A stretch of 64,000 nt of DNA, from assembly GCA_029202405.1 (NCBI GenBank), contig CP119312.1, positions 1,183,001 through 1,247,000 of the forward strand. Direction: 5' to 3'. Of the stretch, positions 8,466 through 15,424 are shown one piece after another. A program made the translations under genes and the position numbers. Below the pieces are notes generated by a model that did not search any database, was not told the DNA's origin, and saw only the letters and a list, made by a program, of their open reading frames with translations. Source of the DNA: Candidatus Devosia phytovorans (GTDB lineage: Bacteria > Pseudomonadota > Alphaproteobacteria > Rhizobiales > Devosiaceae). Within the stretch, counting starts at the first letter, position 1; each line of letters begins with the position of its first letter.

Positions 8466-9131
8466 TCATGGGGCTGCAGTGCTGGGTCGGGTCCCCGGTC
8501 TCCTGGCCGATTTGGCCTGCCACGGATGGGGGCCGAACCAGTGCTGCTTGCGCAGCCTCTGCAATTCGGGTTCGAGCGCAGGATCGTGTTCGCCGACACG
8601 TTGCTCGATCAGCCCGCGCCAGGGATAGTCCAGGTTTCGCGCCCTCAGCTTCTCGATATAGTCGTCGAGCGAGGCGACGACCTTGGCCGGGCTACCCACG
8701 GCAACCGAATTTTCGGGAACGTCGCGGCTGACCACGGCGCCTGCGCCGATGACGGCCCGCGGGCCGATCGAGACGCCCGGCAAGATGATCGTGTGCGCGC
8801 CGATGAAAACATCATCGTGGATACGGATCGGGGCCACTGAGTCCAGCTTCGTGCCCAGGGCCAGGTTGATCATGTTCACGCTGCCGTCGTGACAGGTGAA
8901 AAACCCTCCGGCGATATGCACATTGTTGCCGATACAGGTGCTGACAGGGTCGGCAAAAAAAGCTGCCGGATTGATCCAATTGCCTTCGCCGAAACTGTGA
9001 AAGTTGCCGTGCCGCTTGAGGTATTCGCCCCAGTCCTGGATCGAGGGCGATCCGAACTTGCGCCACAAACGAACGCTCTTGCCCTCGTTCAGCGCGCGGT
9101 CCCTGAGTAATCTGATCAAGTACTGTCGCAA
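8466..9131 (-). CDS. Hexapeptide-repeat acyltransferase (WbbJ/LbetaH type)
   Basis: A trimeric left-handed beta-helix O-acyltransferase, likely acetylating a sugar, perhaps the exopolysaccharide. Seen: repeated hexapeptide turns such as IRIHDDVFIGAHTIILPGV and IGPRAVIGAGAVVSRDVPENSVAVGSPAKVV, the usual C-terminal signature, and the active-site region NNVHIAGGFFTCHDGS. Start choice: the TTG at 9131 has GGGAG 6 nt upstream, giving 221 residues. A GTG at 9146 would add five residues but has no ribosome site. The last 20 or so residues are Pro/Arg-rich and look less conserved. Acceptor unknown. Confidence 0.82.
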   Translation of the reverse strand: MRQYLIRLLRDRALNEGKSVRLWRKFGSPSIQDWGEYLKRHGNFHSFGEGNWINPAAFFADPVSTCIGNNVHIAGGFFTCHDGSVNMINLALGTKLDSVAPIRIHDDVFIGAHTIILPGVSIGPRAVIGAGAVVSRDVPENSVAVGSPAKVVASLDDYIEKLRARNLDYPWRGLIEQRVGEHDPALEPELQRLRKQHWFGPHPWQAKSARRPGTRPSTAAP

Positions 9132-9356
9132 CTTGAACTCCCTCACTAGGTGTTCTTATTCAAGCGCGGAAACTTATATTGGTCGAGTCTTAATTTATTG
9201 ACTGACAGAGGATTGGCTTGGCCGGCCGATGTGTTGCGGTATTGTCTTTTGGATTTGGGGCGACTTGCCAGATCGCAAAAATTGCCTGAGAGCCGCCATC
9301 GAGTATTGCGCGGAGACTCATGGGCTACGCGGTCAATCGATTGTTTATGAGGGGAT

Positions 9357-9430
9357 TGGAGCGGGTAGCGGGAATCGAACCCGCATATTCAGCTTGGAAG
9401 GCTGCTGCTCTACCACTGAGCTATACCCGC
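9357..9430 (-). tRNA. tRNA-Gly (anticodon TCC)
   Basis: Folds as a full cloverleaf on the minus strand: 7-bp acceptor GCGGGTA/TACCCGC, D arm GCTC-GAGC, anticodon loop CTTCCAA giving TCC, T loop GTTCGATTC. Discriminator T and an encoded CCA (9359-9357) follow. Confidence 0.96.
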
Positions 9431-9530
9431 AAGGTCGCGAAGCGACGGGAAAGCCAATAGCGCGGTGTGGAGGCCGCTGACAACCCCTCCCGATGCGAGA
9501 AAGGCTGTCAGTCCACGGTGTTGTGGCGAG

Positions 9531-10118
9531 TTAGAGCCAGCCGGCCAGCACGCCGATGCCACCCAGGGCAAAGAGGCCGCCGGCGAGCTGCGCCGCAAGC
9601 TTGCCATAGCGGCCAATGATGCGGGCAACGCCGGCGGAGGCGGCAATACCAGCGAGGTGGAGCAGGGCAGTGGCGAGAACGAAGCCGGCAGCATAGGCCA
9701 GGCCGCTGGTGTCGCCTGGCATTTCAGAGCCGTGAGCATGGCCGTGAAAGATGGCGAATACGCCAACCAGTGCGGCGGCCAAGGCCACTGGCATCGGGCG
9801 ACCAAGGGCAGCTGCTGCGCCGATGATGACGCTGGAGAGCGCAATGCCGAGCTCGACAAAAGGCACGTCCACCTGCGCTACACCCAGAGCGAAGCCTGCG
9901 ACCATCATCGCCACAAAGCTGATTGGCACCACGATCAATGCCCGGCCTCCCAGCACGAAAGCGAAAACGCCGACGGCGACCATGGCCAGCACGTGGTCGA
10001 TGCCGCCGATCGGGTGCTCCATACCATGGATGAAGCCGACCTCATGACCGACGCCGGTATGGGCAAAGGCCATGGCAGGGGTGAGCAGGAACATGGCCAG
10101 GGCCAGAATAAGACGCAT
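9531..10118 (-). CDS. HupE/UreJ family membrane protein
   Basis: A 195-residue multi-span inner-membrane protein of the HupE/UreJ family, whose studied members carry nickel or cobalt or accompany hydrogenase and urease. Seen: a cleavable-type signal sequence ending AFAHT, the family signature HPIGGIDHVLAMVAVG at about residues 34-49, and about six hydrophobic helices with an internal HGHAHG histidine cluster near 125. The ATG at 10118 has AAAGGA 6 nt upstream; a TTG two codons earlier is rejected. No urease, hydrogenase or other nickel gene is nearby, so the substrate is unknown. Confidence 0.88.
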   Translation of the reverse strand: MRLILALAMFLLTPAMAFAHTGVGHEVGFIHGMEHPIGGIDHVLAMVAVGVFAFVLGGRALIVVPISFVAMMVAGFALGVAQVDVPFVELGIALSSVIIGAAAALGRPMPVALAAALVGVFAIFHGHAHGSEMPGDTSGLAYAAGFVLATALLHLAGIAASAGVARIIGRYGKLAAQLAGGLFALGGIGVLAGWL

Positions 10119-10290
10119 CGTCAATCCTTTCGGGGCCGTGGCCCGCGACGTTAAATCGGTGCCCGCCGACGCTTCCTGAATCTCGCGCCTTAGTTATTCG
10201 TCGCGAAGGCGCGCTTGTAAATGGTGATCGTATTGGTCCTTTGATGCGTTAGGGACACGGGCAAGTCGCCCGTCATTTGAGGTCTAGGTC

Positions 10291-10683
10291 ATGCTTTTGT
10301 TGATTTTTCTGGTGCTTCTCCTGCTGCTGTTTCAGGTGATGCAGCCGGGTCGCTACCTGTCGCTGCAGGTGGGCAATGATGCCCAGATGGGGCCGCGCGA
10401 CGATCTGCCCGAGCCGAGCCGCGAGCTGGCGCGTTCGCGGCGTGCGCTGGCGAATCTGCAGGAGACCTTGCCGGTTTTTCTAACGCTGGCCGTGCTTTCG
10501 CTAGTGCTGGGTGAAGCGGGGTGGCTGTCCATCGTGGGCGGCGCGCTCTATCTGTTTGGGCGCGTGGCGCACTATCCCTGCTACATGAATGCCCTGGCAC
10601 CGTGGCGATCCATCGCTTTTCTCGTGGCGCTGATCGGTTGTGTGGTGATGGCCATTCCGCTGGTTCCCCATATCTGGAGCTAG
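10291..10683 (+). CDS. MAPEG family membrane protein
   Basis: A 130-residue protein with four hydrophobic helices. Seen: RSRRALANLQETLPVFLTLAVL (central segment), followed by LFGRVAHYPCYM and PWRS, a pattern typical of bacterial MAPEG proteins (distant relatives of microsomal glutathione transferase and leukotriene C4 synthase). Bacterial members are mostly uncharacterised, so no reaction is assigned. It is a lone gene between the divergent HupE/UreJ gene and tRNA-Trp. Confidence 0.85.
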   Translation: MLLLIFLVLLLLLFQVMQPGRYLSLQVGNDAQMGPRDDLPEPSRELARSRRALANLQETLPVFLTLAVLSLVLGEAGWLSIVGGALYLFGRVAHYPCYMNALAPWRSIAFLVALIGCVVMAIPLVPHIWS

Positions 10684-10740
10684 AGGTGCAAAGGGGTCTT
10701 GCGAAACGCGAGCATTGCCATTAGACGGTAGCTCGCCTGA

Positions 10741-10816
10741 AGGGGTTTAGCTCAGTTGGTAGAGCATCGGTCTCCAAAACCGAGGGTCGTGGGTTCGAGT
10801 CCCCCAGCCCCTGCCA
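10741..10816 (+). tRNA. tRNA-Trp (anticodon CCA)
   Basis: 76 nt with encoded CCA. Acceptor AGGGGTT pairs with AGCCCCT (one G-T type position), D arm GCTC-GAGC, anticodon loop TCTCCAAAA region giving CCA, T loop GTTCGAGTC. In many Hyphomicrobiales this tRNA sits directly before secE; here about 3.2 kb intervene. Confidence 0.96.
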
Positions 10817-10853
10817 GGCATTTTTCCAACATCGTCGACAGTCCAGCCGGCAG

Positions 10854-10879
10854 CAAGCATGCTGGACGACTTCTTGCCG
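10854..10879. repeat. Dispersed short repeat, copy 1
   Basis: Shares the 20-mer GCATGCTGGACGACTTCTTG and a following CCG with the copy at 28809-28834, and all but one of 23 bases with the copy at 59645-59667. It begins with an imperfect 12-bp palindrome around GCATGC. It lies in the gap after tRNA-Trp, about 38 nt from its 3' end. Confidence 0.75.
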
Positions 10880-10996
10880 TTGTCCGGTGTGGCGCGCGTC
10901 GCCCGCTGGAACAGGCTGTGGAAGTCGCAATCTTATCGAACATGGCGGGCATTCGGTAACGCGGCTCCTCGATCAAACGATCGAGGGAGAAGCGTC

Positions 10997-11089
10997 ATGC
11001 CGCGCCATTTGATTCTGTATCTCGCCGTTGCGGCCTGGCTGGTCGCGGTCGCACTAGCCTGGCTCGTCTTCGCGTGGAACTTCGCCTAA
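10997..11089 (+). CDS. Very small hydrophobic protein (30 aa)
   Basis: A 30-residue frame from the ATG at 10997 with GAGGGAG about 7 nt upstream. It is nearly all membrane-like: MPRH followed by a Leu/Val/Ala-rich span and a Trp-Asn-Phe-Ala end. The sequence type resembles small single-span proteins elsewhere in this window (827-997, 11432-11572). The last 36 bases overlap, on the opposite strand, the end of the frame at 11054-11224, so both may not be genes. No family recognised. Confidence 0.4.
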   Translation: MPRHLILYLAVAAWLVAVALAWLVFAWNFA

Positions 11090-11224
11090 CGGCCAATTGC
11101 GCGTGCGGCCATTGCTCAGCACATCGGCCATGCCCAGGAACAAGATCAGCGGAGCGAGGAAGAGCCACATCGCGGCGATGCGCAGGCGCTGCCACGTGGG
11201 TGTTGAGGCGTAGTTTGACGGCAT
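11054..11224 (-). CDS. Small single-span membrane protein (56 aa)
   Basis: From the ATG at 11224, with AGAGG about 5 nt upstream, runs a 56-residue frame. It has a polar N-terminus, a hydrophobic span at about 17-35 (AAMWLFLAPLILFLGMA) and a charged tail ending REDEPG. Unrecognised family. Its 3' end overlaps the convergent 30-residue frame at 10997-11089. The good ribosome site and clean hydrophobic/charged layout favour it as the more likely of the two. Confidence 0.45.
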   Translation of the reverse strand: MPSNYASTPTWQRLRIAAMWLFLAPLILFLGMADVLSNGRTRNWPLGEVPREDEPG

Positions 11225-11431
11225 GACGACCTCTGGCGTTGTCAGGAACCGGATCGCGCTCCTCGGCGATCTCGTGGGCGTTCCAGGCATTCGCCAGGCT
11301 CGAGCGGAACCTGCCATGGCAGGCGGTCGTCCGCCATCTACACCATCAGTTAACCTTACTACTTCAGGTTTGTTTGATTGTTCATTTCTACCGAGTTGAA
11401 GATTTCATCTTACCTGAGCGAGCAAAAGCTG

Positions 11432-11572
11432 ATGGCCAGATACAGAACTCCTTCTGTAATTCAACAGGCGCGAAAGGCTATACCGCGCCCTATTGCTTTG
11501 ATTTCGCTCGCCATTGCGTCCTGGGCTCTGGTGATCTGGGTTGGCTGGCGTATCTGGCTAAGCTTTATCTGA
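11432..11572 (+). CDS. Small single-span membrane protein (46 aa)
   Basis: The ATG at 11432 opens a 46-residue frame. It has a basic N-terminus (MARYRTPSVIQQARKAIPRP) and then one Trp-rich hydrophobic span running to the C-terminus (about 21-46). The ribosome site is weak (GAGCGAG about 10 nt upstream), but the basic-then-hydrophobic layout is that of a small inner-membrane protein. A longer in-frame ATG at 11378 adds 18 less convincing residues. A GGAAC-N17-CGTC near-match to an EcfG promoter lies at 11306-11331. Function unknown. Confidence 0.4.
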   Translation: MARYRTPSVIQQARKAIPRPIALISLAIASWALVIWVGWRIWLSFI

Positions 11573-11625
11573 CTCACTGGTTTCCGCTATTGCAGAGGCA
11601 ATTCGGCGAGTGTTGTTTTTGCTGA

Positions 11626-11655
11626 CAAAAAAGCCCCAGCCAAACGGCTGGGGCT
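11626..11655 (-). terminator. Intrinsic terminator of the glycine-zipper lipoprotein gene
   Basis: On the minus strand a 10-bp perfect stem (11655-11646 with 11641-11632) and a 4-nt loop are followed by a run of T (11631-11626). It lies 23 nt after the stop at 11678. Confidence 0.85.
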
Positions 11656-11677
11656 GATTGTTGGGCCAACGCCGGCC

Positions 11678-11881
11678 TTAGTTGTTGGCAATCAGGGCGC
11701 CCGCCGCAGCGCCGCCTGCGCCGCCGACGATCGCGCCGCCATAGCCGCCCAGAGCGCCGCCCACCAAGGCACCACCAGCGCCGCCGATGGCCGCGCCGCT
11801 GACCGTACGCTGGGTCGATGTGCAGGCCGAGAGGGTGAGGGCCGCCAGCATGACGACGGCAATCGGTGCGAACTTCTTCAT
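11678..11881 (-). CDS. Glycine-zipper lipoprotein (67 aa)
   Basis: A small envelope lipoprotein. Seen: a signal peptide with the lipobox LSAC (Cys20), so the mature part would be lipid-anchored. After it comes a Gly/Ala-rich region (about 28-65) with repeated GGA-GGAL/GGY spacing, the glycine-zipper pattern of OmpA-associated and 17-kDa-type small lipoproteins. Mature length is only about 48 residues. Transcribed alone, with its own terminator downstream. Upstream (11882-12177) is a 296-nt spacer with a CATCACG-CGTC-CGTGATG hairpin at 12018-12035 but no clear promoter. Role in envelope stability is inferred from family resemblance only. Confidence 0.82.
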   Translation of the reverse strand: MKKFAPIAVVMLAALTLSACTSTQRTVSGAAIGGAGGALVGGALGGYGGAIVGGAGGAAAGALIANN

Positions 11882-12177
11882 TGTCTTCCTCTGTGTTGGT
11901 AACGCCCCGAAAGCCTACACGGGCCCGTGATCGAAATGGTTAAGGCCGCTGTGACGTCGGCACCGTCGAATGCGGCACACCTCAAACAAAGCAGTTTGCG
12001 CCCAAATACACTGCTCTCATCACGCGTCCGTGATGCAATTTCATGCATTCATTCGGAGTCCGAGTGATGCCAAGGCCACATGTGGGGCAATAATGTGGCG
12101 CGCCTGCCATTCTTTAGTGTGTTGAAGATTTATTGCCGATACTTCTCCGGTCGTTACCTTTTGGGGAATCTTTGCAT

Positions 12178-12849
12178 ATGAATAAGTTTGTACTTGCCGC
12201 TATTGCCGGCGTTCTTTCGACATCGACCGCTTTCTCCGCTGATCTGCTCATTCTCGATCAGCCCGCGGTCACGGCTCAGACCAGTGCCTATGACTGGTCC
12301 GGCTTTTATGCCGGCGTGAATCTTGGCTATGGCTGGTCGGAATATGAGCTGGGTGACGTTGCCGGCACAGTTGTGATCGACGATATCGACGGCGTCCTGG
12401 GCGGTGCTCAGGTTGGTTACAACCACGATTTCGGCGGCTTTGTGCTCGGCGCTGAAGCCGACTTCCAGTTTTCTGATCTGAGCCGCGAACTCGCAGTTGC
12501 CGGTATCGGTAGCTTCGATGTCGGTATCGAATCGTTCGGCACTGTTCGTGCTCGCGCCGGCGTAGCCGTTGACCGCTTCCTCCCTTACGTAACGGGCGGT
12601 GTTGCCTGGGCCAATGGTTCGGCAACTGTCGTCGACGCGCTTGCTGGCACCATCCTTGATGAAGACGAGACTTACGTCGGCTACGCCATTGGCGCCGGTC
12701 TTGAATACGCCGTCACCGACAACATCACCGTGAAGGGTGAATACCTGTACGCTGACTTCGGCAGCAAGGATTTTGCTGTTGTCGGCGGCACGCTCGATAC
12801 CGACCTGACCGCCCACGTTGCGCGCGTTGGCCTGAACTACAAGTTCTAG
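12178..12849 (+). CDS. Outer-membrane beta-barrel protein, Omp25/Omp31-like
   Basis: A 223-residue outer-membrane protein. Seen: a signal peptide (MNKFVLAAIAGVLSTSTAFSA), the typical YDWSGFYAGVNLGYGW first strand, alternating amphipathic strands with aromatic girdles, and a C-terminal RVGLNYKF ending in Phe, as needed for BAM-dependent assembly. This matches the small eight-strand porin-like family (Omp25/Omp31, hemin-binding proteins) abundant in Hyphomicrobiales. The start is the ATG at 12178, since an upstream in-frame start would bury the signal peptide. Strong codon use resembling the ribosomal genes suggests high expression. A terminator follows at 12878. Confidence 0.9.
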   Translation: MNKFVLAAIAGVLSTSTAFSADLLILDQPAVTAQTSAYDWSGFYAGVNLGYGWSEYELGDVAGTVVIDDIDGVLGGAQVGYNHDFGGFVLGAEADFQFSDLSRELAVAGIGSFDVGIESFGTVRARAGVAVDRFLPYVTGGVAWANGSATVVDALAGTILDEDETYVGYAIGAGLEYAVTDNITVKGEYLYADFGSKDFAVVGGTLDTDLTAHVARVGLNYKF

Positions 12850-12877
12850 GTTCAGACAGCTCTCCAAAGCAGTCACT

Positions 12878-12907
12878 GGCCCCGGCACCTCGTGTCGGGG
12901 CCTTTTT
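12878..12907 (+). terminator. Intrinsic terminator after the beta-barrel gene
   Basis: An 11-bp stem (12878-12888 with 12892-12902, one G-T pair), a 3-nt loop and TTTTT (12903-12907). It lies 28 nt after the stop. It is also near the 3' end of the convergent PilZ gene. Confidence 0.85.
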
Positions 12908-12919
12908 GTGTCTACGCAG

Positions 12920-13264
12920 TCAGTGGCCGCGGGGGACTTGCCGGACGGGTTCGTCCTGTACAACGTCAACGATTTGACTCGAGTCAAAGTGGGATTGCTG
13001 CTCGTCGGTCATCACGTGCGAAAACTGCACGCCGGCGAACTGGGCCTGGCGCCAAACGACGTGGCAGGGCTCCAGCGAGTGGTTGAACAGCAGGGTGAAG
13101 TCATCAGACAGGTCGATCGACTCACAGAGCTCGACCATGGCGCCTGAACGGGACAGATTGACCACCAGAACGTCCTGGCGCACCAGGCCGTCCTGCATTA
13201 CGGCGGTGGCAGCAATGCGCAAGGCCTCGCGCTTGTGCTGACGTTTTTCGATCCAACTTTTCAT
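12920..13264 (-). CDS. PilZ-domain protein (114 aa)
   Basis: Likely a cyclic-di-GMP receptor. The whole protein is one PilZ domain. Seen: the basic N-terminal segment EKRQHKREALR, which supplies the RxxxR-type nucleotide contact, and VVNLSRSGAMVEL at about 34-46, the D/NxSxxG motif. The first Arg of the classical RxxxR appears as KREALR, so binding is plausible but not certain. Single-domain PilZ proteins act on motility or polysaccharide machinery; an exopolysaccharide locus lies 4 kb away. The start ATG at 13264 is the only good one. The EcfG-type promoter at 13471-13495 lies upstream, but a terminator stands between. Confidence 0.85.
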   Translation of the reverse strand: MKSWIEKRQHKREALRIAATAVMQDGLVRQDVLVVNLSRSGAMVELCESIDLSDDFTLLFNHSLEPCHVVWRQAQFAGVQFSHVMTDEQQSHFDSSQIVDVVQDEPVRQVPRGH

Positions 13265-13383
13265 GTGCCAAGAGCTAGGCCGCCAGCGCTAATGCAATCT
13301 GAATGAAATCGATAGGATTTTAACGTTTCTACGTAGTGGGGAGAACTCTCTCACGAGCCACCGCTTAGTCCTTGTGGGCCGGG

Positions 13384-13463
13384 AAAAAGCAGACGACCCC
13401 GGCCTTGTGCATGAGCCGGGGTCGATGGAGACTGTCTTTGGAGGTCGCAGGGGCAAACCTGCC
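13384..13463 (-). ncRNA. Putative general-stress small RNA, about 80 nt
   Basis: No protein frame fits here, but the layout is that of an independent small RNA. A perfect EcfG-type promoter (13495-13471) would start transcription near 13463. The 5' end can fold a 5-bp hairpin GCAGG/CCTGC (13462-13458 with 13451-13447) with a TTTGCC loop. Next comes an unpaired stretch with CCTCC (anti-Shine-Dalgarno type, about 13444-13440). Then a 10-bp stem (13424-13415 with 13403-13394) and a T run (13388-13384) end it. Caulobacter GsrN is a sigT-driven small RNA with a comparable layout; equivalence is inference. Alternatively the hairpin only terminates the upstream 93-residue gene. Confidence 0.5.
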
Positions 13464-13470
13464 AAAAGTT

Positions 13471-13495
13471 AACGCCGCGACGCGCTCTGGGTTCC
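13471..13495 (-). promoter_or_regulatory. EcfG-type general-stress promoter (perfect consensus)
   Basis: On the minus strand GGAAC (13495-13491), a spacer of exactly 16 nt, then CGTT (13474-13471). This is the full alphaproteobacterial EcfG/SigT consensus. It lies just after the stop of the 93-residue gene and points at the putative small RNA. It was the only perfect instance found by eye in noncoding DNA of this window. Confidence 0.6.
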
Positions 13496-13509
13496 CAAAA
13501 ATGGTCAAT

Positions 13510-13791
13510 CTATTCAGCGGCCGCCGGTAACACATCCGTGTGCCGCGCCTTGAGTCGATTGAGCTGGTGGGCGGCGTGGGAGAGCAGGGCGGTGCGTACC
13601 TGTTCGGTCGGTACATTTCCGACATCGGCCTTGACCTTGAGGTCGAGAGGGTAGCGAGAAACATTGCCGCGGAAGCTCTCCTCGACGATGACGCGGACAA
13701 TGCCCGTCACCCGACCAGGAATGGCCTGGTGAGGGCCATAGTAGCGGACTTCGCAGCCCTTGATGTCAAAGCTCGCGCCATTGGAGGACAT
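13510..13791 (-). CDS. Hypothetical protein (93 aa)
   Basis: Not recognised. A 93-residue soluble frame from the ATG at 13791 with GGGAG 7 nt upstream, a convincing start. The N-terminal two thirds look beta-rich (IKGCEVRYYGPHQAIPGRVT, then IVRVIVEESFRG). The C-terminal third is helical and basic (ALLSHAAHQLNRLKARH). No signal peptide or membrane span. It ends 15 nt before the EcfG-type promoter and may share the 13384-13424 terminator by read-through. Confidence 0.6.
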   Translation of the reverse strand: MSSNGASFDIKGCEVRYYGPHQAIPGRVTGIVRVIVEESFRGNVSRYPLDLKVKADVGNVPTEQVRTALLSHAAHQLNRLKARHTDVLPAAAE

Positions 13792-13944
13792 GTAGAGGCT
13801 CCCAACTGCCTTTATATTGTCGCAATTCGATAAAAGGCGATCGCAGAGCTGTCGGCAAGCGCGATTCTCAGCATATTTAATGCATCGTTAACGATTGTGC
13901 TCTTGCGAGGCGGTCAGAGAGCGGGGGCAATCTGGCGGCAGCCT

Positions 13945-13973
13945 GTTGCAATTGGCACGGACTTTCTCTAGAT
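13945..13973 (+). promoter_or_regulatory. Candidate promoter for secE-nusG
   Basis: GTTGCA (13945-13950), 17 nt, CTAGAT (13968-13973), compared with the alphaproteobacterial housekeeping pattern CTTGAC-N17-CTATAT. The -10 matches five of six. It would start transcription about 65 nt before secE. Confidence 0.4.
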
Positions 13974-14045
13974 AGCCAACTTCCAGCCGTGCGGGAGTCC
14001 TGCGCGGCCTTTGGTTTTGCACCAAAAACTAGAGTAGATTCGCTG

Positions 14046-14240
14046 ATGGCCCGTCCGAACCCGATCCAGTTCCTGCAGCAAGTCCGGCAGGAAACCGCCA
14101 AGGTTACCTGGCCGGGTCGGAACGAAGTCCTGATCTCCACGGTCATGGTCCTCGTGCTGGTTATCCTGGCGAGCCTGTTCTTCCTGGCTGCCGATCAGGT
14201 TATTTCCTGGCTCGTCGGTCTGATGCTTTCGATCCGCTAG
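14046..14240 (+). CDS. secE: Preprotein translocase subunit SecE
   Basis: The small clamp subunit of the SecYEG inner-membrane channel. It has 64 residues, the short single-span form usual in alphaproteobacteria. Seen: the amphipathic helix QFLQQVRQETAKVTWPGRNEVL (about 8-29), with the near-invariant KVTWP, followed by one membrane span to the C-terminus. The start is the ATG at 14046, since upstream residues do not fit the family and the region upstream is the promoter. nusG follows after 37 nt, the standard pairing. Confidence 0.96.
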   Translation: MARPNPIQFLQQVRQETAKVTWPGRNEVLISTVMVLVLVILASLFFLAADQVISWLVGLMLSIR

Positions 14241-14277
14241 TCGGGTCACAGATTTAATACGGGAGCGGCGACGCTTA

Positions 14278-14808
14278 ATGGCCAAGCGCTGGTACATCGT
14301 TCAGGCATACAGCAACTTCGAGCGCAAGGTGGCGGAGGATATCCGTCAGAAGGTCGCACAGAAGAAGCTCGAGCATCTGTTTGAAGACGTGATTGTTCCG
14401 ACCGAAAAGGTCGTCGAGATCCGTCGCGGCCGCAAGGTCGATGCCGAACGCAAGTTCTTCCCGGGCTATGTGTTGGTGAAGATGGACATGACCGACGAGG
14501 CGTTCCATCTGATCAAGAACACGCCCAAGGTCACTGGTTTCCTCGGTTCGGACAACAAGCCGATGCCGATCTCGGAAAAGGAAGCCATGGGCATCCTGCA
14601 GCAGGTGCAGGAAGGCGTGGAACATCCCAAGCCTTCCGTCTCGTTCGAAGTGGGCGAGAATGTGCGCGTGTCGGACGGTCCCTTCGCCAGCTTCAATGGC
14701 GTGGTGGAAGAAGTCGACGAAGAGCGCGCCCGCCTCAAGGTGGAAGTTTCGATTTTCGGGCGTCCCACTCCGGTGGAGCTCGAATATGGTCAGGTCGAAA
14801 AGGTCTGA
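14278..14808 (+). CDS. nusG: Transcription termination/antitermination factor NusG
   Basis: Binds RNA polymerase as a processivity factor and couples it to Rho or to ribosomal S10 (encoded at 35848). It has 176 residues: an NGN domain from WYIVQAYSNFERKVA to about 115, with FFPGYVLVKM, then a KOW domain from about 120 (VGENVRVSDGPFASFNG). The ATG at 14278 follows GGGAG at a longish spacing. It sits between secE and rplK as usual. Confidence 0.97.
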   Translation: MAKRWYIVQAYSNFERKVAEDIRQKVAQKKLEHLFEDVIVPTEKVVEIRRGRKVDAERKFFPGYVLVKMDMTDEAFHLIKNTPKVTGFLGSDNKPMPISEKEAMGILQQVQEGVEHPKPSVSFEVGENVRVSDGPFASFNGVVEEVDEERARLKVEVSIFGRPTPVELEYGQVEKV

Positions 14809-14927
14809 CCGCAGCGTTTTTGGCGTCAGCCAAAAATCGCGACACTGGGCCTCGGCTCGGTGAAATCTGTGGGAGAGGGCGGTTGCTGCCAAGCATCCGG
14901 TTAAACCTTGTACCACAGCGTCAAGCG

Positions 14928-14974
14928 GTCCGCATGACAGCGGGCAGAACGTGGGTTTGCGCAAGCGGACCCAC
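14928..14974 (+). promoter_or_regulatory. Candidate L1-binding leader of rplK-rplA
   Basis: The 184-nt nusG-rplK gap ends with two competing pairings: GTCCGC (14928-14933) with GCGGAC (14965-14970), or GTGGGT (14951-14956) with ACCCAC (14969-14974). The second lies 18 nt before the rplK start. In bacteria L1 represses the L11-L1 mRNA at a site in this position. The assignment rests on position and foldability only. Confidence 0.35.
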
Positions 14975-14992
14975 ACCAATTGAGAGACGATT

Positions 14993-15421
14993 ATGGCAAA
15001 GAAAATCGTTGGCTACGTAAAGCTGCAGGTGCCCGCGGGCTCCGCAACGCCTTCCCCGCCGATCGGCCCAGCACTGGGTCAGCGCGGTCTGAACATCATG
15101 GAATTCTGCAAGGCCTTCAATGCTGCCACGCAGGAAATGGAAAAGGGTTCGCCCATTCCAGTCGTGATCACCGCCTATGCCGACAAGAGCTTCACTTTCG
15201 AGATGAAGCAGCCGCCGGTCACCTACTTCATCAAGAAGGCCGTCAACCTCAAGTCTGGTTCCAAGCTTCCGGGCAAGGAATCGGCTGGTACGATCACCGT
15301 GGCTCAGCTGCGTGATATCGCCGAAAAGAAGATGAAGGATCTCAATGCCGATAACGTCGACGCTGCTGTGTCGATGATTGCTGGCTCTGCCCGTTCCATG
15401 GGCATTCAGGTCGAGGGCTGA
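14993..15421 (+). CDS. rplK: Ribosomal protein uL11
   Basis: Part of the GTPase-associated centre of the 50S subunit, and needed for stringent-factor activation. 142 residues, the usual length. The N-terminal PPIGPALGQRGLNIMEFCKA (about 22-41) carries the conserved proline-rich hinge. The C-terminal RNA-binding domain includes GTITVAQLRDIAEKKMKDLNA. The ATG at 14993 follows GAGAG. rplA starts 3 nt after the stop. Confidence 0.97.
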   Translation: MAKKIVGYVKLQVPAGSATPSPPIGPALGQRGLNIMEFCKAFNAATQEMEKGSPIPVVITAYADKSFTFEMKQPPVTYFIKKAVNLKSGSKLPGKESAGTITVAQLRDIAEKKMKDLNADNVDAAVSMIAGSARSMGIQVEG

Positions 15422-15424
15422 TAG

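Noticed and set aside
11239..11625. A 128-codon frame on the plus strand after the small membrane proteins
   Set aside because: It runs through the opposite terminator and a different, better frame (11432-11572); its composition is not protein-like.
12018..12035. CATCACG/CGTGATG hairpin upstream of the beta-barrel gene as a terminator
   Set aside because: No T run on either strand and no gene ending nearby; it may be an operator but there is no support.
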